Shown here piece after piece: positions 59,520 to 64,000 of a DNA stretch of 64,000 nt; position 1 is the first letter of the stretch; each line of letters opens with the position of its first letter. Made by a program: the position numbers and the translations under genes. Origin of the DNA: Perilla frutescens (lineage: Eukaryota > Streptophyta > Magnoliopsida > Lamiales > Lamiaceae); NCBI GenBank assembly GCA_026008535.1, contig BRKX01000006.1:2006501-2070500 (forward strand). Reading direction: 5' to 3'. Under the pieces are notes generated by a model, which did no database searches, was not told the DNA's origin, and saw only the letters and a list, made by a program, of their open reading frames with translations.

Positions 59520-59885
59520 TCCATTCAAATTTCATGTTACGCTTCCAGTATTTTATTATTCATCGTCAAATTTATAATTTTACTAATAGTTATTATAGAT
59601 ATAAAAATTAATTATAATATAATCCACCTCAATCAACATTTGTATATAAACAAAAACTGAATTAAAAATTCATAAATTCTAATTATGAAATAATCAACCA
59701 TAATAATGAATTATTAATCAAAAGTAAAAATTAAATCATAAGAAAGAATTGCATATCTTAATTGAATATAATTAACTCTAGTTGACAATAATAAAATTAA
59801 ATTGAAATACCATAAATTGAAATTAAAAAAAAAAAGCATGGGGAAACTCATAATTTGATAGTGAAACACAAATAAGCTAACAATA
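59520..59885. repeat. AT-rich dispersed repeat, copy 2
   Basis: It matches 58890-59230 with CAAATTTATAATTTTA, AATAATCAACCATAATAATG and AATTTGATAGTGAAACAC, in the same orientation. Confidence 0.7.
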
Positions 59886-59929
59886 AATCCCATGAGGATC
59901 CTAGTTCAGATTCACTATTACGCATTTTG

Positions 59930-60470
59930 TGTTACACATTGGATTTCATTATCAAATTATGAGTTTAATAATAATTTTATGGATAAATTGCACTTTGATA
60001 CTTATATTTTTTGCACTTTTTTTTAAAATGACCTATTTTTTCAAAGTTAACAAAACAGTATCAATTTTTTCAAAAAATTACAAATCTAACCTTTTAATTA
60101 ATTTTACGACCCGAAAACCCGAAAATCGTACGTAATTGATTGTATTTTAATATTTCCTTATTGGGGGGGATTTCTCTTCGTGGCTGGAAAAATATGAATA
60201 TTAAAATATAATCTATTACATATGATTTTTGAGTCGTAAAATTGATTAAATATTTGATTTGTAATTTTTCTGAAAAAGTGGGTATTGTTTTATTAAATTT
60301 GAAAAAATGGGCCATTTTTTAAAAAGTGACAAAATGCAGGTATCAAATTGTAATTTATCCTAAATTTTTATAAAAATAAAAGTTATTTATAACGTGACCA
60401 ACCCTAGTCAATATTTATCACAAAAATTGAATTAAAAACTATAAATTATAACTTCAATTCAATGAAATTA
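59930..60470. repeat. AT-rich dispersed repeat, copy 3, split by a MITE
   Basis: Begins TGTTACACATTGGATTTCAT and resumes after the MITE with AAAAGTTATTTATAACGTGA and CAATATTTATCACAAAAATT, which continue the family order. Confidence 0.6.
59981..60360. mobile_element. full-length inverted-repeat MITE (same family as 40835)
   Basis: 380 bp starting GGATAAATTGCACTTTGATA and ending with the inverse GGATAAATTACAATTTGATA. The arms pair over about 170 bp (TTTTACGACCCG then AAAATCGTACGTAAT, against TGATTTTTGAGTCGTAAAATT). Confidence 0.85.
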
Positions 60471-60542
60471 TTTCACTGATCACACATGCATAATATATAA
60501 ACATTCAGATTTTGGATCATTGGCAAATTAAAAACATTCAGA

Positions 60543-60618
<76 letters not shown>

Positions 60619-60619
60619 T
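60543..60619. repeat. (AAT)n microsatellite
   Basis: About 25 units, the longest simple repeat in the window, 112 bp beyond the NF-YB stop. It produces a false poly-Leu frame on the minus strand. Confidence 0.98.
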
Positions 60620-60730
60620 GTTCATTAAAGAAACAAAATAAAAAAGGTAGCACAATATTTCAACAACTCAAAACGCATGCATATAATATATATTAAGTTT
60701 GATGAGAGAGAAAGTTACTTTTCCCCCTAT

Positions 60731-61189
60731 TTAAAACTGCGATCCAAACCGCCCAAACTCCGCCCCGCCGGAAGAGCCTTCTCCGCCGCCGCGGCCATCC
60801 ACGCGCGGCAGCTGATGATCAACATAATGCGGCGGCGGAGGCGCCGACATCATTCGCGGCTGCGGCGGCGGCAGCGCGAAACCAAGTCTGGAGGCGCGGC
60901 GCTCGGGGTCCTGATCCCGGTACCTGTTCAGGAAGAGAGAGAGCGGCTGGACGTAGTCGTTGAAGCCCAGCGCCGCCATCGACGACAGCACGTCCTCCGC
61001 CGTGACCGTCTTCCGGCACTCCCGGTGGCACCGCGCGTTCGCCTCGCTGGTCACGAAGCTGATGAACTCCGTCACGCATTCTTGCACCGTCTCCTTGGCG
61101 TCGTCCGCCACCTTCGCGTGCGGCGGCAGAGTCCGCCGCATGATCCTCAGTATGTTGGCGATCGGCATGTACTCGTCCGGGTTTCGCAT
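60731..61189 (-). CDS. LEC1-type NF-YB transcription factor subunit (5' end unresolved)
   Basis: Histone-fold subunit of the CCAAT-binding NF-Y trimer. From the first in-frame ATG (61187-61189) it gives 152 residues: the full B domain, MPIANILRIMRRTLP to AEDVLSSMAALGFNDYVQPL, then a Pro- and Gly-rich tail ending RFGSQF. The position that distinguishes LEC1 and L1L (Asp; Lys in other NF-YBs) is Asp here (VADDAKET, residue 29), so an embryo-type role is inferred. Odd substitutions are SSMAALGF where LEC1 has WAMSKLGF, and REC for REQ. The frame stays open upstream to a TAA near 61290 with no ATG, encoding plausible residues (NNIPRIVDYESPEPGF), so an upstream exon with an acceptor around 61280 is possible. 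The open frame could also begin at a GTG at 61252, which I think unlikely. Confidence 0.85.
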   Translation of the reverse strand: MRNPDEYMPIANILRIMRRTLPPHAKVADDAKETVQECVTEFISFVTSEANARCHRECRKTVTAEDVLSSMAALGFNDYVQPLSLFLNRYRDQDPERRASRLGFALPPPQPRMMSAPPPPHYVDHQLPRVDGRGGGEGSSGGAEFGRFGSQF

Positions 61190-64000
61190 GAAACCCGGCT
61201 CGGGACTTTCGTAGTCAACTATCCTCGGGATGTTGTTGCCCCCTCCTCCCACTCGGGATCCAGCATTGTCTTCCCGAGTGGCTACACCTTATTTAAGAAG
61301 AAAAAAATAAAGGAGCCCGTAACATAAATTTTTGTATTTAATTTAGTAAGAAAAATGTGTGCATATAAAATGACTTAAAATTAAGGTCTAATTTGTTTTG
61401 ATTTTCAAATGAAAATTTCCCATTTTTACTATTAAAAACACCGGAAACATGTCTGTTTTTTACTCATTTCAATTCCAATTTTCACTTTTTCTAATCAGAT
61501 GTAACACATTCAATTATATACAGTATATGTCATTACAATGAGACTCATTATTTAAATATTAATCAATTCTTCGTAACCAAACAAATATTTATATATTCAT
61601 GATCTCAACCACAAATTCAAATTGAAAATACAATCAAACAAATATATTTTCATTTCCCAAACCTATAACTCTAAACATTAAATCATTCATTATAACAAAA
61701 TCATTATATTTTTTTAAAAATCAATAATTAAACTGAAAATACTGAAAACTGGAAATTAAAGTTGGAAATGAAAACAAACAAGGCCTAAGTTTCTCATATG
61801 ATTTGCCCCGCAATATTAATATACAACGTGATAACTATAGGTTATATTAATTCAACTTTTTAGTAACAATTAAACTTGAATCGAATCATGTATATATATA
61901 TCAAATGAATTATGCTCAAATGGCATAAAATTTTCAATTTTTAAATTTTTGGCGCGCAATAATATTGATTTTGTCACATTTCCTAACCATTTTCAACTTT
62001 ATGAATAATTTACTAGAAGCCAAATATTGGTGTGGAGTTGCTGGACGTTTGTCTAATAGCTAATAAACTCATACTAAACAAAGCAAATTTAATTTACTAC
62101 ATACACTGCCTCATTTAATTGTATACACACAATATTAACTAGCATGCTTATCTTTTTTGTACCTTTTCGGGCCCTCCGATCCGAGTTGAATATTAAGGCA
62201 AAATACATTTTTACGTTTTTATACTTTTATGTATCGCGTTGATATACAGATCTCTATTATTTTGTTTCAATGCGTCACTATATTTGATATCATCGAGTCC
62301 TTATTTAACGGAATGAATGTTGTTAACCCTAAACAAGGACCAGATGATAGATTCAAATATAAAAATAAAAGGATGTATTAAAACAAAAATATTGTATAAT
62401 AACTTATAAGAAAAATATATAAAACAAAAAAGTATGCTTTTTTGGTTAATTAAAAACTTACCCTTTATTCTAGAAAAAAAAAAACAATTGATTGATTGAA
62501 TTAAGTCATATTTAAGGTTGAAAAGATAAGAATGAAGAACCTGTCTGCTCAATTGTATAAGCAAAAAACTTGAATAAAATATATATTTAGGCAACATTAT
62601 ATATCATATACATGAAAATATATTTAACATATATAACACTACCTAAGAAAAATTAAGTAAAGAGAGCAACTAATTTCCTAAAAAAAGAGAGAGAAAGATA
62701 GAACAACTGAAATAAAATAACACAAATCAAAAGACATCACTCATCAAACAAAAAATAAATTAAAATGAAATTCTAGACGACAGTCGATAAACAAGAAAGT
62801 AAATCAAAATAAAATTCTATACGGTAGTCGACAAATATCGCCTTTTTATTTAAAAAAAAGCGATACTTGTAATAAAAAAACGATATTTGTCGACTCTGTA
62901 CAGAATTTTATTATGATTTAATTTTTTATTCACAAGTGACATCTGTTTATTTATGTTATTTTAGCTTAGTTTTATGTTTCCTATAAAGAAACTTGTTTAG
63001 TTTGTGGATTTTGCATCAACTTCACGAAGCATATATACAAAATAGACTTGTGAAAATAAATTGTCACGCATTACCAGAAGAGAATGATAATTCCCTACAT
63101 CAAAGATTAAATAGCATTTGATTCATGGTAAAAATGAAAAAAAAAAAAAAAAAATAATCAAATGCACACTTCTTAAAATTTAGAATAGAAATTGCAAAAG
63201 TTGTGCAAAATTTAAAATAAAGTTTTGTAAAATTTACCAGATCTGGAAACTCTTGCATCGTTATATATATGTTGAGGATTAATCCTTCCTCCACTTTCCA
63301 TCTTCAAATAAATTTTATGATTCTTGAAAAAATTGCTCTTTTTTTAGCACACAAATGGCACATACACTATTTCTTTGTGGTTTTTTTTTTTTGCTTTTGA
63401 CTATGAACTGTCTGAAGTGGCAACACAATACACAATTGTCTGAATATATAGACGGCCACCTTAGACATTAATGAGCCCACAAGGGAAAATGGGTGGTTGG
63501 TTTTATTGTTATTAGTGGTTTAAGGTAGGGGTAAAGATGGTAGTTCAAGTATTAATCCTTGTCAGCATTAGATGTGTACTCGTTTAATTTGTTAGACAGT
63601 ATGTTATAAAATTTGACTATATATACAATGTCTTTTATCATATATCAGTATTATGTCTGTTTGAATGTATTAAAATATTACCAACCGTGCATATTAACAT
63701 ATCAGGTATCTGATGTGTAATGTGTAATTAAACATAAATGGGTAATAAATTTCAGTATACTATTTTTTCAAGGTCTTTTGACTTTGCAAATATGTCACGT
63801 GTATCTATATGACCCTTTAATATAAATGTTTTGACAATTGTCATCTATACTATATATAAAAAAAGGAAGAAATCTAATTTTGCCTCCAATTCTAAGGCAA
63901 TTTGGTGAATTTAGTTGTTAATGTGGTCATTTAAGTTTTGGATTCAAAATGCGATTTTTTTTAAAATTTTAAATAATATAGTAATTAATGTTAGTGGGTG
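61190..64000. other. upstream of NF-YB and AT-rich spacer
   Basis: About 2.8 kb without a recognisable gene. A 10-bp inverted repeat CCACTCGGGA/TCCCGAGTGG at 61249-61281 brackets the possible NF-YB 5' end, and a foldback lies at 62801-62920. The rest is AT-rich with A runs (63139-63154). If NF-YB has an upstream exon or promoter it should lie here. Confidence 0.45.
62801..62920. repeat. 40-bp inverted repeat
   Basis: AAATCAAAATAAAATTCTAT with ACGGTAGTCGACAAATATCG (62801-62840) is answered by CGATATTTGTCGACTCTGTA with CAGAATTTTATTATGATTTA (62881-62920), loop 40 bp. A partial direct copy of the left arm occurs just before, at 62759-62795. Confidence 0.85.

Larger units (their letters stand above)
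57775..60730. other. repeat-rich intergenic region between RPAC1 and NF-YB
   Basis: No gene recognised. It holds a TIR element with a GC-rich core (57927-58510) and part of a second end of that family to about 58611, three copies of one AT-rich repeat family, a full-length MITE and a long AAT array (listed separately). Confidence 0.5.

Noticed and set aside
60473..60655. Minus-strand frame with a long Leu run
   Set aside because: It is a translation of the AAT microsatellite.
60677..61327. 216-codon plus-strand frame
   Set aside because: It is an antisense shadow of the GC-rich NF-YB gene, rich in Arg, with no known domain.

Overview
The window is nuclear DNA from a flowering plant. The genes have many short GT-AG introns, the gene gaps are AT-rich, MITEs are frequent, there is a plant-type nuclear tRNA-Phe, and the protein set (D6PK-type AGC kinases, ABCG26, an R-R-type MYB, a LEC1-type NF-YB) is angiosperm. 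An isolated class II diterpene synthase exon and the general flavour suggest an asterid, perhaps Lamiales, but the family cannot be fixed from the sequence alone.

Left part (1-26.6 kb), gene-dense. CWC15 spliceosome factor (+, 232-2267); TMEM245/AI-2E-type membrane protein (-, 3238-5655); the pollen-wall transporter ABCG26 (-, 7007-11425); CCDC22 homologue (+, 12586-15418); two-repeat MYB factor (-, 15640-16283); a MITE-rich gap with a captured diterpene synthase exon (17960-18072); sucrase/ferredoxin-like protein (+, 19762-22640); SEC14-like lipid transfer protein (-, 23156-26613). Exon models were built by hand from splice sites; each of the eight keeps one frame from ATG to stop.

Middle part (26.6-54.5 kb). 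About 8.4 kb of AT-rich repeats is followed by tRNA-Phe(GAA) at 35030-35102. Two tandem D6PK-like AGC-VIII kinase genes follow, both on the minus strand (35603-38982 and 48535-51223). They are a local segmental duplication that includes the coding exons, the single coding intron (with a SINE-like element in each), a 5' UTR intron and about 1.2 kb of CT-rich upstream sequence. The spacer between them holds a young, pol-deleted LTR retrotransposon (41192-46726, 611-bp LTRs, GGTAT target duplication) inserted in an older inverted-repeat MITE, plus a second foldback element and a hAT-like MITE.

Right part (54.5-64 kb). RPAC1/AC40, the shared subunit of RNA polymerases I and III (-, 54501-57649), has a telo-box and a CT tract upstream. 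It is followed by a repeat-rich gap and a LEC1-type NF-YB gene with an unresolved 5' end (-, 60731-61189). The last 2.8 kb contains no recognisable gene.

These are mostly independent housekeeping and developmental genes and do not form one pathway. The unusual content lies in the mobile DNA: the captured diterpene synthase exon, the nested retrotransposon with its alternating 66/47-bp satellite, and the repeat-laden kinase duplication.
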